Positions 52,697 through 62,176 of a stretch of DNA of 64,000 bases are shown one piece after another. The translations under genes were made by a program, and so were the position numbers. The DNA lies in the NCBI GenBank assembly GCA_003153155.1, contig PLWV01000017.1, forward strand, positions 223,932 through 287,931. The letters run 5' to 3'. The stretch comes from Gallionella sp. Its GTDB lineage: Bacteria; Pseudomonadota; Gammaproteobacteria; Burkholderiales; Gallionellaceae. How positions within the stretch are numbered: the first letter of the stretch is position 1; the number at the start of each line of letters is the position of its first letter. The notes beneath the pieces were generated by a model. It saw only the letters and a program-made list of their open reading frames with translations. It was not told the DNA's origin and did not search any database.

Positions 52697-53699
52697 GTTC
52701 TTTCATCTCTCCGCTGCAGAACGTCTGGACGCGCTAAACGCGGTAGCCAACACATCCGGCCTCATGCCCCATCTACTGGAAAAAGATATCTGGGTGGTCT
52801 GGTCTCTGCAGCACCTTTTTACAGGCCCCTACGCTGAGCATCTTGTTTTCAAGGGCGGTACATCATTGTCGAAGGCCTATGGCGTCATCCGTCGCTTCTC
52901 TGAAGACGTGGATCTGACTTACGACATCCGCGCCATCGCAGGCGATCTGGTTGGCGATGCAGATGCACCACTGCCGGCCAACAAGAGCCAGGAAAAGAAG
53001 TGGAGCAAGGAGATACGTATGCGCCTGTCTGACTGGGTGACTGCCAAGATCGTGCCCCGACTAACGCAACACCTTGAGCAGCAAGGATTACCAGCAGCAG
53101 TGCGGGCCGAGGGCGACAAAGTGTTCATCGACTACGTACCGTTGGTCAGCGGCACGGGCTATGTTCCGCCCACCGTCATGTTGGAGTTCGGTGCCCGCTC
53201 CACCGGTGAGCCCAGTGAGTTACGCACCATCCGCTGTGATGCGGCCATACACCTGCAGGCGGTGGAATTTCCCACCGCAACACCGCTGGTCATGCGCGCC
53301 GAGCGAACCTTTTGGGAGAAGGCCACGGCGATTCACGTCTTTTGCGCCCAAGGCGCATTCCGTGGCGGTGACCATTTTGCTCGTCATTGGCATGACGTAA
53401 CTAGACTTGATGCTGCAGGCTTCGCAGAAGCAGCCATCGCGGACAAAGCACTCGCCAAAGCGGTTGCCGATCACAAGAGTATGTTTTTTGCGGAGAAGAA
53501 CACGCGCGGCGATGTCATCGATTATCACGCCGCCGTCTCCGGCGGGCTCCAACTCGTACCTGATGACGACGCGCTGGTCAAATTAGCTGCCGACTATCAA
53601 CGTATGATCGATGACGGCTTGTTCCTCGATAACGCCGAGTCCTTCGAGGATTTACTGATGAGATGCCGAGTAATCCAGCAGAAAGCTAACGCAATTTGA
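52689..53699 (+). CDS. abiEii: AbiEii-type nucleotidyltransferase toxin
   Basis: 336 residues. Nucleotidyltransferase motifs: HLLEKDIWVVWSLQHLF, FKGGTSLSKAYGVIRRFSEDVDL (G-S and D-x-D of the pol-beta fold) and RTFWEKATAIHVF. AbiEii transfers nucleotides, GTP in the studied case, and causes reversible growth arrest when the antitoxin is lost. Positioned at the element end, it can act both in phage defence and in stabilising the element. Confidence 0.9.
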   Translation: MTEFFHLSAAERLDALNAVANTSGLMPHLLEKDIWVVWSLQHLFTGPYAEHLVFKGGTSLSKAYGVIRRFSEDVDLTYDIRAIAGDLVGDADAPLPANKSQEKKWSKEIRMRLSDWVTAKIVPRLTQHLEQQGLPAAVRAEGDKVFIDYVPLVSGTGYVPPTVMLEFGARSTGEPSELRTIRCDAAIHLQAVEFPTATPLVMRAERTFWEKATAIHVFCAQGAFRGGDHFARHWHDVTRLDAAGFAEAAIADKALAKAVADHKSMFFAEKNTRGDVIDYHAAVSGGLQLVPDDDALVKLAADYQRMIDDGLFLDNAESFEDLLMRCRVIQQKANAI

Positions 53700-53801
53700 T
53701 ATTAGTCTGGTGGGTTAGTCGTATTTGGCTGGTACGTGCACATCACTAAAAGAATTTCGTTGGAATGTGTTGACGGCTGGTGTTAATTCCATCGCTAATA
53801 G

Positions 53802-54083
53802 TTAAGCGAATTGCTCAATCATGTCTTCCTCGCTCAGGCTACCGGCCAACAGTAGCGCAGCAAGGCATGACATATTCAGCATAGAGGATATGCAACGGAT
53901 CTTGTCGATAGGCAATTGGTGGACATCACGCTTACTTTGAATCAAGGCGTCAAGATAGATTGCGGATAAACCTAGTTTCTCAGCCATCTCATCGGTTGAA
54001 AGGCGTTGCTTCTCTCCGTATTCAAGCAATTTGGCAATCAGTGGGTTGGTTGTGTTTTTCTGCTGTATTTGAGTCTTCGACAT
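53802..54083 (-). CDS. Small HTH-like protein
   Basis: 93 residues. The segment QRLSTDEMAEKLGLSAIYLDALIQSKRDV resembles a XRE-type helix-turn-helix. The C-terminus is hydrophobic (MLNMSCLAALLLAGSLSEED). It is divergent from the HTH gene at 54166 with an 82-bp space that must hold both promoters. A regulatory role is inferred. Confidence 0.6.
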   Translation of the reverse strand: MSKTQIQQKNTTNPLIAKLLEYGEKQRLSTDEMAEKLGLSAIYLDALIQSKRDVHQLPIDKIRCISSMLNMSCLAALLLAGSLSEEDMIEQFA

Positions 54084-54165
54084 GATTTCCTCGTTTTAAG
54101 TGACTTCCAGATGCTACTTATAGTCTGTCGCATCAAAGTCGTCAAGATGGCAACCTTTTGCCACT

Positions 54166-54396
54166 ATGACAACGAAGAAAAACACACAGACATCAGCACG
54201 CCTGAGGTTTGCAGCCAATATGAGGAAAGCACGAAACGAAATCGGTATTTCGCAGGAAGCATTTGCAGATCAATGTGGGCTGCATCGGACGTACATTGGT
54301 TCAGTGGAACGGGGAGAGCGGAATATCTCAGTGGATAACATGGAGACCATTGCAATCGCATTGGGACAAAAGCTGATGGACTTATTGGCTGAGTAG
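54166..54396 (+). CDS. XRE-family transcriptional regulator
   Basis: 76 residues: LRFAANMRKARNEIGISQEAFADQCGLHRTYIGSVERGERNISVDNMETIAIALG is a complete HTH_3 domain. The size and the RTYIGSVERGERNIS core resemble controller proteins of restriction-modification systems, but no such genes are nearby in the window. A regulator of the element is equally likely. Confidence 0.8.
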   Translation: MTTKKNTQTSARLRFAANMRKARNEIGISQEAFADQCGLHRTYIGSVERGERNISVDNMETIAIALGQKLMDLLAE

Positions 54397-54579
54397 AAAT
54401 ATCAACTTCGGTGGTTAATATAACTCCGGTAGTCTGGACAGAAATCTACGAGTTTTAATGGTTGTGAATCGCAGTACCAAGTTCATCGGCGGTTACATTA
54501 TCCCCAGAGCTTCACACCGAGCTGTTACCGGCTCCGCATGTCCAGAGAACGGTTGATGGAACAACCGTTTTCATCTCTG

Positions 54580-54825
54580 TTAGTTCCACACCTCGTCTTC
54601 GATTTGCACCTTGCGACCGACCAAGGCAGCGGCACGCTGCAAGATTGATAGTGTCACGACGCGGGTTGGATCGAGCAGCCGATCTACCTGCGAACGGCTT
54701 GTTTTAAGCAATGTGGCTAGGCTCGCCTTGAACAGCGATTGTTTTTCCATCGCTTCGGTAAGATGCCACACCACAACTTCCTTGATGGCCAGCGCCTGGA
54801 GTTCCTCAAAGAAGCCATCATCCAT
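54580..54825 (-). CDS. Orphan XRE-type antitoxin-like protein
   Basis: Start at MDDGFFEELQALAIKEVVVW with agaggtgccc upstream; the longer track ORF begins in the IS remnant. 81 residues with HTH SLFKASLATLLKTSRSQVDRLLD followed by TLSILQRAAALVGRK. The pattern is that of antitoxins paired with HigB-like toxins encoded directly upstream. No toxin is there; an IS5-type remnant takes its place. Confidence 0.65.
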   Translation of the reverse strand: MDDGFFEELQALAIKEVVVWHLTEAMEKQSLFKASLATLLKTSRSQVDRLLDPTRVVTLSILQRAAALVGRKVQIEDEVWN

Positions 54826-54928
54826 TAGGGCACCTCTAATAATTGCCCGAAATAAATTACCGAATCGGTCAGCGTGATGGCACAGAGGAACGTTATAGAA
54901 CACTGCAATGACGAACGCGGAATGAGAG

Positions 54929-55087
54929 ATGAAGAAAGCAACCCAACCTGGATTTTTTGACATAGCCGAACGGACTGGCAAGCTGACCGAGATGGGCGAC
55001 CCACTGGTTGGGTTGAAGGTCAAAATTGACGGGAAAGCTTTCCGCGCTGGCTTGAATAGAATTCATAGTTTAGAAATTCAGTGTTAA
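54929..55087 (+). pseudogene. 5' remnant of an IS5-type transposase gene
   Basis: Fifty-two codons: MKKATQPGFFDIAERTGKLT, EMGDPLVGLKVKIDGKAFRA, GLNRIHSLEIQC-stop. The start matches the N-terminus of IS5/IS4-type transposases (FFDxAERTxKLTxMGDPL...IDWEAFR). The frame ends where the rest of the transposase would begin, so the gene is truncated at its 3' side. Confidence 0.7.
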
Positions 55088-55199
55088 GTGGAAATTCCCT
55101 GTCTTTACTGGATTAAACCGCTCAATTCCGAAATAGGTATCCGAAATGGGTAATGGCTAACTGGTAATGCGTAACGCCCTTCGTAAAAAAAGAATTCAA

Positions 55200-55221
55200 C
55201 AGAGCCCGCAAGCTGGCTCTG
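55200..55221. repeat. 7-bp hairpin, terminator-like on the minus strand
   Basis: CAGAGCC-cgcaagct-GGCTCTG. On the minus strand it is followed within 10 bases by TTCTTTTTTTACG, so it could terminate leftward transcription. The surrounding 55088-55357 contains no supported gene. Confidence 0.5.
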
Positions 55222-55357
55222 CTGCCTTTCCCCCGGCCTTCCCAACTGCAAAAATCGTTTGTCCATTTGAAAAAAAGTATGCAGAATGGACACATCGAGA
55301 TTGAATTACCTGCCGCAATGGCGGTGGGGACAAAAGAAAGCATGTAGAGGAGCAGCA

Positions 55358-55669
55358 ATGATAAACAAAATGAATACAAAATTAATCGCGGTGGCTGTTC
55401 TGGCTACCAGCATAGGGACTCTGGTTCTATTGAATCACAAGGATGGTTCCGCCCCATCTTTCGCCTTGGTTGGAAATCAAAAAGTTGCGTTTAAGGCACC
55501 AGCAAGTGAATGTGGTTCTGCCGCTGATGCGTGGATGTGCCTCGTTTCTAAACGAGCTGCAAATCATCAAAAGGAATGGAATGCTTCGCACCCTGCTGCA
55601 GCTCGCAAGCAAGAGGCTGATGAGTTTCTTGACCAGTTCTCATGGACTGACAAGGTGGCCGCAAAATGA
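55358..55669 (+). CDS. Hypothetical exported or membrane-anchored protein
   Basis: Start at MINKMNTKLIAVAVLATSIG with agaggagcagc upstream. 103 residues: an N-terminal hydrophobic helix (about 9-25), then a soluble part with two cysteines (SECGSAADAWMCLV) that may form a disulfide in the periplasm. It overlaps the next gene by 4 bp (ATGA). No family recognised; probably an ICE accessory gene. Confidence 0.65.
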   Translation: MINKMNTKLIAVAVLATSIGTLVLLNHKDGSAPSFALVGNQKVAFKAPASECGSAADAWMCLVSKRAANHQKEWNASHPAAARKQEADEFLDQFSWTDKVAAK

Positions 55670-55887
55670 GCCACCTTATCTCGAATCTAGCCTTGTTGAT
55701 GGCTGCGGTATCTGCTGCATATCTACTTTTTAAGGCTATCCAATCGATCGGCTCTAAAAAACCTCAACAGAAGAATCGCGGCCTACCAGCTTTCAATGTT
55801 GATGGTACACCGATGATGGGAGCGTTCGATATGAACGGTAATCCCTATGGCATTGCTTCCAGCATGTTCAACGACAATGAAAAATGA
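55666..55887 (+). CDS. Hypothetical small membrane protein
   Basis: 73 residues, MSHLISNLALLMAAVSAAYL and LFKAIQSIGSKK forming one membrane helix, then a hydrophilic tail with PAFNVDGTPMMGAFDMNGNP. Coupled to the preceding gene by ATGA. Its first 17 codons are repeated in the truncated frame that follows. Confidence 0.62.
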   Translation: MSHLISNLALLMAAVSAAYLLFKAIQSIGSKKPQQKNRGLPAFNVDGTPMMGAFDMNGNPYGIASSMFNDNEK

Positions 55888-55949
55888 ACCACCTTATCTC
55901 GAACCTAGCCGCGTTAATGGCTGCGGTGTCCGCCCAGGATGAACCTTGA
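55884..55949 (+). pseudogene. Truncated second copy of the preceding gene
   Basis: Starts by ATGA overlap with the preceding stop. MNHLISNLAALMAAVSAQDE and one more residue, then stop. The first ~50 bases match the start of the gene at 55666 with few changes; after codon 17 the match ends and traG's convergent 3' end follows 6 bp later. A tandem duplicate cut off by rearrangement. Confidence 0.7.
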
Positions 55950-55955
55950 TAATTA

Positions 55956-58900
55956 TTAGCTTCCTGCCCTTTTTCCTGGCCTCTTTCGTCCTCGATGCAA
56001 AGCGCGATCCTTGTTAATTTTCTGATCCACAATATTGAATTTTTTCTCGGTAGTTCCATGTGCGGATGCAGACTCAATTTTTTCCGGAGTCGGTTGACCG
56101 CTATAAGTTTCTGCATCAAGAGGAGATTCGCCGCGCAAGATTTTAGCTGGTGCACTGTAATCCAGAGCCACACCGTATGAATCGAATGAAGTAGAAACGA
56201 AAGGTTGTTTTTTCTCGCTCTTTCTTGGACCGATGTCCACTTCACTTGAAGGCGTATTCGGAGTAAGTGAGCTATGACCGCCAAGATTATTGCCGTCCAA
56301 TCCGGCGGCATTTTCGTCTCCACCAAGCGTGGCGGCGATTGCTCCGGTGGCAAAGCTCTGTCCTTCCCTGGCGCTCTGTTCACTATCAGAGAATGGGCGT
56401 GCTATAGCAGTTCCGGCTCCGGCCGCTCCGCGCGCGATAACGCTTTGTGTCCCGGCCTTTGCTTCGATAGCTTGAACACCTTGATGGAAGTCGTCGTTTT
56501 CTTTCGTGTAAATCGCAGCTGATACCGGAGCCACATCAACACTCGACACCTGCCTTGGCCTTCCATCCTTCAAATCTGAAGCGATATTATCTTTTGTACC
56601 TTTAATGGCGCTGTCATGTTTACTTTCTTTGAATTTCTGAACTGGGCCGATATGTTTTGCAGGCTCGACTTTTCCGCCCACTTGCTCGGTAACTTGATGA
56701 GCAGCATTCGCAGCTTGTTCTCCTGTTGCTGTTATGGCCGTCACTTCGCTAGTTTCATTAGCAGTCATTTCAGGTGCGGCAATTGGAGCTCCGCCGTAAG
56801 CGCCTCTTGTAATCCTGCCTACCTCAGCCAGGCCATTTTGACCACTTGTAGACAGAACATCCATCATGGAAGACATGCGAGCGCCCGGCAGGTTACGGAA
56901 GGAGGATGGTGTAGCTGCCAACTTACGCTCAACAGCGTCATTAAACGAACTAGTGCTCTTGAAGCCTGCGCCACCATCAGAATTTGGTTGTGTCGCAAAG
57001 TTTGTCAGATGCGCCATTGCTTGGAAACGCTCGTCTTCGGTCATTTTGGCAGCAGCCACATCAGTTGTGGTTGATGAAGATGCGTGATTGCCTACGGCAT
57101 ATTTTGTAGTAGCTTTAACTTCATTTGCAGCCGACACGCTGGCTGCAGTTGTCTCTTGCAGGGTCTCTTGGTCAGAATGCTGAACAGCAGACTTTAAACT
57201 CTTTTGGATCGAAGTCTCCTGCCCGGTAGAGTCCTTTTTTGTGAGTGCTCTCAAGTGTGAATTTTCAGTAGAATATTGTGACTGAAGGCTCTTGGCGATA
57301 GATCTCGCTTCGTCATCACTCACACCTGTAGCAGCTTTAATTCCAGCCGCTAATTTAACACCGGCAGCGGCTTCAAAAATACCTGGGGTACCTGCAGACG
57401 CAGCAACATAACCCTCTAACGATTTTCTTTGTGATTGGGTATATTTTTTGTCACTCATTGTCGTACTTGAAACAGACTCTAGCGATCTTGATGCATCCTG
57501 GTCTGAAGTTTCAATCGCATGCGCGATTTTTTCAGCTTTGCCATTAGTCCACTCGCGTTGAGTAGCGTCGCCATTAACAACGGCCTGAGCTTTACTTCTC
57601 GCCTGGTCTGCTTTATGCGACAAAGCGGTAGCTCGGCCAACATCTGCGGAAGCTGCTGCATCAGTTTTGATGGTCTCATGCACACCACTTTGAGCACCTG
57701 AGTTGCCTAATTGAACGAGATTTCTATCACCGATTGTTCCTGATGTATTCACCATCCTGGCCGCACTCTCTGCATCAAGCACGTTACCATTCTTCACCAC
57801 CGCCCCATTGCTTATGGCATCAGGTGCCATAGCCTTCTCGTCGAAATGATCTTTTTGGTTCATCGCGCCTGAAAGCTGTGTCAAGCCGTATGCTGAGCCG
57901 GAGAGCAGCGCCATGGTGATCATTGGAGTCATGGCGAACAACTCTGAAGCAAGGCCGATCTGAATGGCCATCGTCCCGTAGAACTGATGCACGTTCATCA
58001 TTGTCACACCGCCGCTGGCGATTTGCGCCAAGGCATCGGCAGCTTGCATATTAATGATGTAGTTGATCACCATTGCTGTAGGCAGCCAAGACTGAGTCCA
58101 GACAGCAAACATAATATAACCACCAATTATCTGCACAGATTTACTAGAAAACATCATTGCTGCGATCAGCAAAATAGGTGAAAACAAGTAGAACAACAGC
58201 ATGACGATATTCATCATCGGAATAACGGTCTTGGCAAAGATAGATGCGCCAGCAGCCTGATCAAGACGCGCCTGCTCCATCGCCGAAAATATCTGAGCTT
58301 CTTTTATGCAACCGATGTATTGAGCTGAGACAGCATTCGCGCATTGAGTGCCATCTTTCAGTGGTTGCATGGCAATCATGTTCACCATGAATTGTTGAGC
58401 ATCTTGCTGTCCAGTCAACAGCCCGTTTGTCACATCATTAAACGCATTGGTTAGCTTGGTAACCTCCATCCCCGCAGGCACAGGGACGGGACGCTCACCA
58501 TCAGAGCCCTTGATAATGTTTGCCAAACCGGAAGCGGAAACCAAGGGGTTTGTTCCGGAGCCCAAGCTCGTCACCATCCCACTCAAGTAGGCTTGGGATG
58601 TTTGACACGTCATCGTTGTGCCGTGCTGGTTTGCCGCATCAAAATAAACCGTTAACCCAGCAACGGGTAGAGCAGTAAAATCTAACAAATAAGTGCTAAG
58701 AGCAGGCGATGACATCGCCTTTTGTTTATCCCAAGACGTTGACCAAACTGCGCAGTCTTTTATAAAAGACTCAAGGGATGCAGAAAAATATGGATTTGCG
58801 GATGCAACGCCCTTGTTACCAGGACGCAAGGAATAAATCAGCTTGAGCGGATCGGAGAAGCCGCCCTCACGAAATGAGGTGTTGGTTTGAGGGCTGGACA

Positions 58901-59264
58901 TCGTGGTTTCAATAAGCTTACTTAGCTCATAAGAAATGGTGGATGCCACGCTCGCCGGCAGACCAACTATTAACGGGATATTAGCGACACTAGACACCTG
59001 TCCGGTATAGTAGTCTTCAATATTCAACGTCATTTTCGGCTGAATGCCGGCAAAATAAATTAAAAACACTGACAAAAAAGCAATGTAATTCGGCTTTCCA
59101 CCACTCACCGCTGGCATTACCGTAAACATCAAAGCAATTAAAAACGCAAGCAGAATTAGTGAGCCACCACTAAATGTGGAAGAATTGAAAATCATGGCAA
59201 CTGCGTTCAACGCCTGCGTCACCATGCCAATCTCGCCAAATGAATAGATTTGTCCGACTGACAT
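55956..59264 (-). CDS. traG: TraG-like mating-pair stabilization protein
   Basis: 1102 residues. The N-terminal ~470 residues have several membrane segments (LILLAFLIALMFTVMP, YIAFLSVFLIYFAGI, VIPMMNIVMLLFYLFSPILLIAAMM, and ELFAMTPMITMALLSG) as in TraG_N of F-type systems. The rest is a long hydrophilic, Ala/Ser/Thr/Lys-rich periplasmic or cytoplasmic region without recognised folds. In F, TraG acts in pilus assembly (N-terminus) and in mating-pair stabilization and entry exclusion (C-terminus). Last gene of the leftward transfer operon. Confidence 0.85.
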   Translation of the reverse strand: MSVGQIYSFGEIGMVTQALNAVAMIFNSSTFSGGSLILLAFLIALMFTVMPAVSGGKPNYIAFLSVFLIYFAGIQPKMTLNIEDYYTGQVSSVANIPLIVGLPASVASTISYELSKLIETTMSSPQTNTSFREGGFSDPLKLIYSLRPGNKGVASANPYFSASLESFIKDCAVWSTSWDKQKAMSSPALSTYLLDFTALPVAGLTVYFDAANQHGTTMTCQTSQAYLSGMVTSLGSGTNPLVSASGLANIIKGSDGERPVPVPAGMEVTKLTNAFNDVTNGLLTGQQDAQQFMVNMIAMQPLKDGTQCANAVSAQYIGCIKEAQIFSAMEQARLDQAAGASIFAKTVIPMMNIVMLLFYLFSPILLIAAMMFSSKSVQIIGGYIMFAVWTQSWLPTAMVINYIINMQAADALAQIASGGVTMMNVHQFYGTMAIQIGLASELFAMTPMITMALLSGSAYGLTQLSGAMNQKDHFDEKAMAPDAISNGAVVKNGNVLDAESAARMVNTSGTIGDRNLVQLGNSGAQSGVHETIKTDAAASADVGRATALSHKADQARSKAQAVVNGDATQREWTNGKAEKIAHAIETSDQDASRSLESVSSTTMSDKKYTQSQRKSLEGYVAASAGTPGIFEAAAGVKLAAGIKAATGVSDDEARSIAKSLQSQYSTENSHLRALTKKDSTGQETSIQKSLKSAVQHSDQETLQETTAASVSAANEVKATTKYAVGNHASSSTTTDVAAAKMTEDERFQAMAHLTNFATQPNSDGGAGFKSTSSFNDAVERKLAATPSSFRNLPGARMSSMMDVLSTSGQNGLAEVGRITRGAYGGAPIAAPEMTANETSEVTAITATGEQAANAAHQVTEQVGGKVEPAKHIGPVQKFKESKHDSAIKGTKDNIASDLKDGRPRQVSSVDVAPVSAAIYTKENDDFHQGVQAIEAKAGTQSVIARGAAGAGTAIARPFSDSEQSAREGQSFATGAIAATLGGDENAAGLDGNNLGGHSSLTPNTPSSEVDIGPRKSEKKQPFVSTSFDSYGVALDYSAPAKILRGESPLDAETYSGQPTPEKIESASAHGTTEKKFNIVDQKINKDRALHRGRKRPGKRAGS

Positions 59265-59289
59265 GATTTCCTCTTAATGAGTGCTTAAA

Positions 59290-60828
59290 CTAATTAAGCT
59301 GATGATCGATTGCTCGATTTCTATTGCTGATAATTCCATCTACAAACTCTCTTGCCTTTCTCATATCGTCAGAGGTTTGATTAAATTCTGTCAGCAAAAT
59401 ATTCTGCTCCACTCGCAATGCCGCCAATCGATCACGCACTTGTTGCGGCAATTCAGCAATAGTAGTGCTGCCGGCGATCGGATTCCCGGACGCATCCACC
59501 CGCTTTGCTATAGCGAAATCATTGATCGACATGAAAAACGCGTCAGCAAATTGTATTGCAGTGCTAAGCACCATCCGATTTTCGAGTTTGTCGGCCAAAT
59601 ATTGAATATTGCGGTACTCATCTCCATGTATGTCTCTGATCAAGCCAACAACACTATTCCCCATGACATCCAGGAATTTTGATTGATTGGAGTCAAGGGC
59701 TTGATTTGCAGTTGATGCTCCAGCAACAATTGCGACAAGAGATAGGGGGTTGGCAGATAACGGCTGCCCTAGAACAGTTGCCGTCATATTTGTCTGATCA
59801 TCAAGCATTTTATTTGCCGCTACTGAATCCCCTGTCGCAAGCCATGCTGGATCTCCAAATAGCATCACCCGAACGTATGTGCGCGCATCAACAAAAGTGA
59901 GATCCGCAGTTGTTACGTTAAGCTTGCATTCAACCAAATCAGTTGAGTCACAGACGAATTTCTTTTTCCCTTGTCCCCCTTTAAGAAGATCCAGGAAGCC
60001 AATCTGCGAATCATGCTCAATCGAAGTAACATCGTTGATTGCGGTCGCGTCGGTTTTGCTTGAATTACCAATTGTTGTAACAACAGTTCCAAGAAACGAC
60101 ATTAGTAATTCGCGTTTATATTGAACATCATTCGGTGAAGCTGGAATGGGGAACATTGAGGCGTCTATCTTTGCATCGGCTTGGGAATTTCCAATGGCTT
60201 TCCACACAATATTTCCTGAAGACGCATCAATTTTCTCTTTTGTGGCCGCCGTGGCCGCCGTAATATCTGATGGGCTGGTTTTTGTCGTTAGCCAATCTCC
60301 TACAGCGCCGGTGCTTGCCAACCATGTTGCAGAAGATTCTCCGTAGGATTGGGCTGCCTTGGAAATTGGTCCCATCATTGATGTCGCAATCTGGCAGCTA
60401 TTCATCTGCATTGAGTTCAGCTTCGTTGCGAGGTCATTGAACTTTGTCATCAGCCCCGAGATCATCGGGCTGATGAACTCAATGGCAGACTGGAACAGCA
60501 AGCCCTGAGCATTGTTCATGATTGCCTTTAGTGTGGAGACAATCTGGTTCTTGTTGATGTACGAGAATGAGCCCATGTAAATGTCCGCGCCAGAGCAACC
60601 AGCAGAAACATGCGGGGGAGAAAAATTGAACAATTGAATTGATGCGATAGGGGTGCGCATAATCGCACTTCCGCCAGTCCATCCGCTGCGATTCGTTGTA
60701 TCGAAACTACCACCAGCTGTAACGTTGCTATTCCACATGTCCTGTAGACCGGTGGATTCCGCCGTTTGAACATTAGCCATCAACGTTATCAATACCGCAC
60801 AAGAAATTTTCTTCGCATTCGTTTTCAT
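59290..60828 (-). CDS. traH: TraH-like conjugal pilus assembly protein
   Basis: Start at MKTNAKKISCAVLI; 512 residues with a signal peptide. TraH landmarks: GLQDMWNSNVTAGGSF, RSGWTGGSAIMRTPIAS, FSPPHVSAGCSGADIYMGSF, and MNSCQIATSMMG. TraH is a periplasmic part of the F-type T4SS involved in pilus extension. It lies 25 bp before traG. Confidence 0.88.
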   Translation of the reverse strand: MKTNAKKISCAVLITLMANVQTAESTGLQDMWNSNVTAGGSFDTTNRSGWTGGSAIMRTPIASIQLFNFSPPHVSAGCSGADIYMGSFSYINKNQIVSTLKAIMNNAQGLLFQSAIEFISPMISGLMTKFNDLATKLNSMQMNSCQIATSMMGPISKAAQSYGESSATWLASTGAVGDWLTTKTSPSDITAATAATKEKIDASSGNIVWKAIGNSQADAKIDASMFPIPASPNDVQYKRELLMSFLGTVVTTIGNSSKTDATAINDVTSIEHDSQIGFLDLLKGGQGKKKFVCDSTDLVECKLNVTTADLTFVDARTYVRVMLFGDPAWLATGDSVAANKMLDDQTNMTATVLGQPLSANPLSLVAIVAGASTANQALDSNQSKFLDVMGNSVVGLIRDIHGDEYRNIQYLADKLENRMVLSTAIQFADAFFMSINDFAIAKRVDASGNPIAGSTTIAELPQQVRDRLAALRVEQNILLTEFNQTSDDMRKAREFVDGIISNRNRAIDHQLN

Positions 60829-60842
60829 CACGCCCCCCCAAT

Positions 60843-61748
60843 TTAGTACCTGCCGTCCAGCTTGTTTTTGACGTAATCCACGAACTTGCCTGGATCGTCA
60901 TAGGCGCCATCCTTCATGTCATCCAAGGTCAACACACCACGAGTGAATGGGTCTATGTCTTTCACCATGTCAGCGGGGATTAAATTAGCCGCCTTCGCAG
61001 CCGACAAAAGCGTTGATTCCAGTTGATCCTCTGCCATCAATCCAAACGAAATGGGTACATAGTCTTTTGGCGGAATGGCCAGCACGGTAGTCGGATACCG
61101 TTTGATGCCCAGCATCTTGACGTGGCCGTTGTCCTTTACCCACCCCGTCGCGCCTGGCAGTCCTTTGCCGTCGACGGAGATAAACATCACCTCGAATTTG
61201 TAGCGTTTCGCGACGCTGTTCACGATTGAAATCTGTGTCTTGCAGAACGAGCACTTGGAATCGAAGAAAACAAACAACCCTGCTGACTTTTGAGCCACCA
61301 GCGCCAAAGCCTTTCGCTTTACCTCCCCGGCTCCGCTCATCACCTCATTGCGCTGCATCCCGTTGAACGGCATGGAGTTGTTCATATCAAGAAATGGGTC
61401 TGTCTTGATCAGCTCCATGTGCACGTCGGTATAGCGTTGCGCCTTGTCCCCCAGCGCCCTCACCAAATAGGCGTATGCCGCAACGTTCTCCCTGGTTGGG
61501 TCATCGAGCGCGCGCTCTTGCAGGATGGGCAACATTTTTTTCATCCAGGCAGCCGTCATTGGCTTTTTATCTGCCGGTACCGGTTCAGGCTTTACCTCTG
61601 GTTCAGGCTTTTTTTCTGGCGCAGGAGCGGGCTTCTTTGGCTCTGGATTGGTCTCGTAGAAAAACCACCCTTTGTCAGGGTGGTCTTCCTCGGCGTGACA
61701 CACACCGACAGCAAGAATCAGCGCGAATGCCGTCAGGACATACCGCAT
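60843..61748 (-). CDS. traF: TraF-like conjugal pilus assembly protein (thioredoxin fold)
   Basis: 301 residues: signal peptide (ending VCHA), a Pro/Lys/Glu-rich linker (PKKPAPAPEKKPEPEVKPEP), helical part (TAAWMKKMLPILQERALDDP), then a thioredoxin-like domain with CXXC in FDSKCSFCKTQ. F-plasmid TraF has the fold but lacks CXXC, so this version, like TrbB, may be an active disulfide isomerase. It precedes traH by 12 bp. Confidence 0.88.
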   Translation of the reverse strand: MRYVLTAFALILAVGVCHAEEDHPDKGWFFYETNPEPKKPAPAPEKKPEPEVKPEPVPADKKPMTAAWMKKMLPILQERALDDPTRENVAAYAYLVRALGDKAQRYTDVHMELIKTDPFLDMNNSMPFNGMQRNEVMSGAGEVKRKALALVAQKSAGLFVFFDSKCSFCKTQISIVNSVAKRYKFEVMFISVDGKGLPGATGWVKDNGHVKMLGIKRYPTTVLAIPPKDYVPISFGLMAEDQLESTLLSAAKAANLIPADMVKDIDPFTRGVLTLDDMKDGAYDDPGKFVDYVKNKLDGRY

Positions 61749-61750
61749 GG

Positions 61751-62167
61751 CTACTTGTCCAGAACCAGTTCCAACTTCGCCGCGACTTCACTTGTGATGT
61801 CATGCCCATCAGGGGCCGTAACCACGTAGCGCTTATCCAAGACCATCACGCCGGTACGCCGGTACTCATCCAGGAGCGCCGCCATGCGATTGGAGAACTC
61901 TTTACCACTGGTAGCAGGGTCGTTCTTACCCGCCTCCTTCTTGCTGCCGCTGATGAACTTCTTGGTCGCCGCCGAGATGATTCCACCAACGTCCAGGTAT
62001 ACAACGTTCGATATCGTTGATGCCTGAGCAACTGGTGAACCGAAGTGTCCTCCATACTGCTTCCAACCAAACAGAGCGAGTGCGCCCAGGACAATTGCAC
62101 CCACGAAGACGATAGCGACGTTGAAACTCGATTTGACTGACTGAACGACCCCTGTTTGCTTTGTCAT
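61751..62167 (-). CDS. trbI: TrbI-like F-type transfer protein
   Basis: 138 residues, one N-terminal membrane helix (VAIVFVGAIVLGALALFGW) and a periplasmic domain with VVYLDVGGIISAATKKF, FSNRMAALLDEYRRTGVMVL and APDGHDITSEVAAKL, matching the TrbI_Ftype pattern (a modulator of pilus length and retraction in F). It lies 2 bp before traF. The assignment rests on pattern and position. Confidence 0.7.
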   Translation of the reverse strand: MTKQTGVVQSVKSSFNVAIVFVGAIVLGALALFGWKQYGGHFGSPVAQASTISNVVYLDVGGIISAATKKFISGSKKEAGKNDPATSGKEFSNRMAALLDEYRRTGVMVLDKRYVVTAPDGHDITSEVAAKLELVLDK

Positions 62168-62176
62168 GTCCCGTCC

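Noticed and set aside
55105-55379. Minus ORFs of 62 and 85 residues in the ICE spacer
   Set aside because: No ribosome site, poor composition, and they overlap a hairpin and the promoter region of the gene at 55358.
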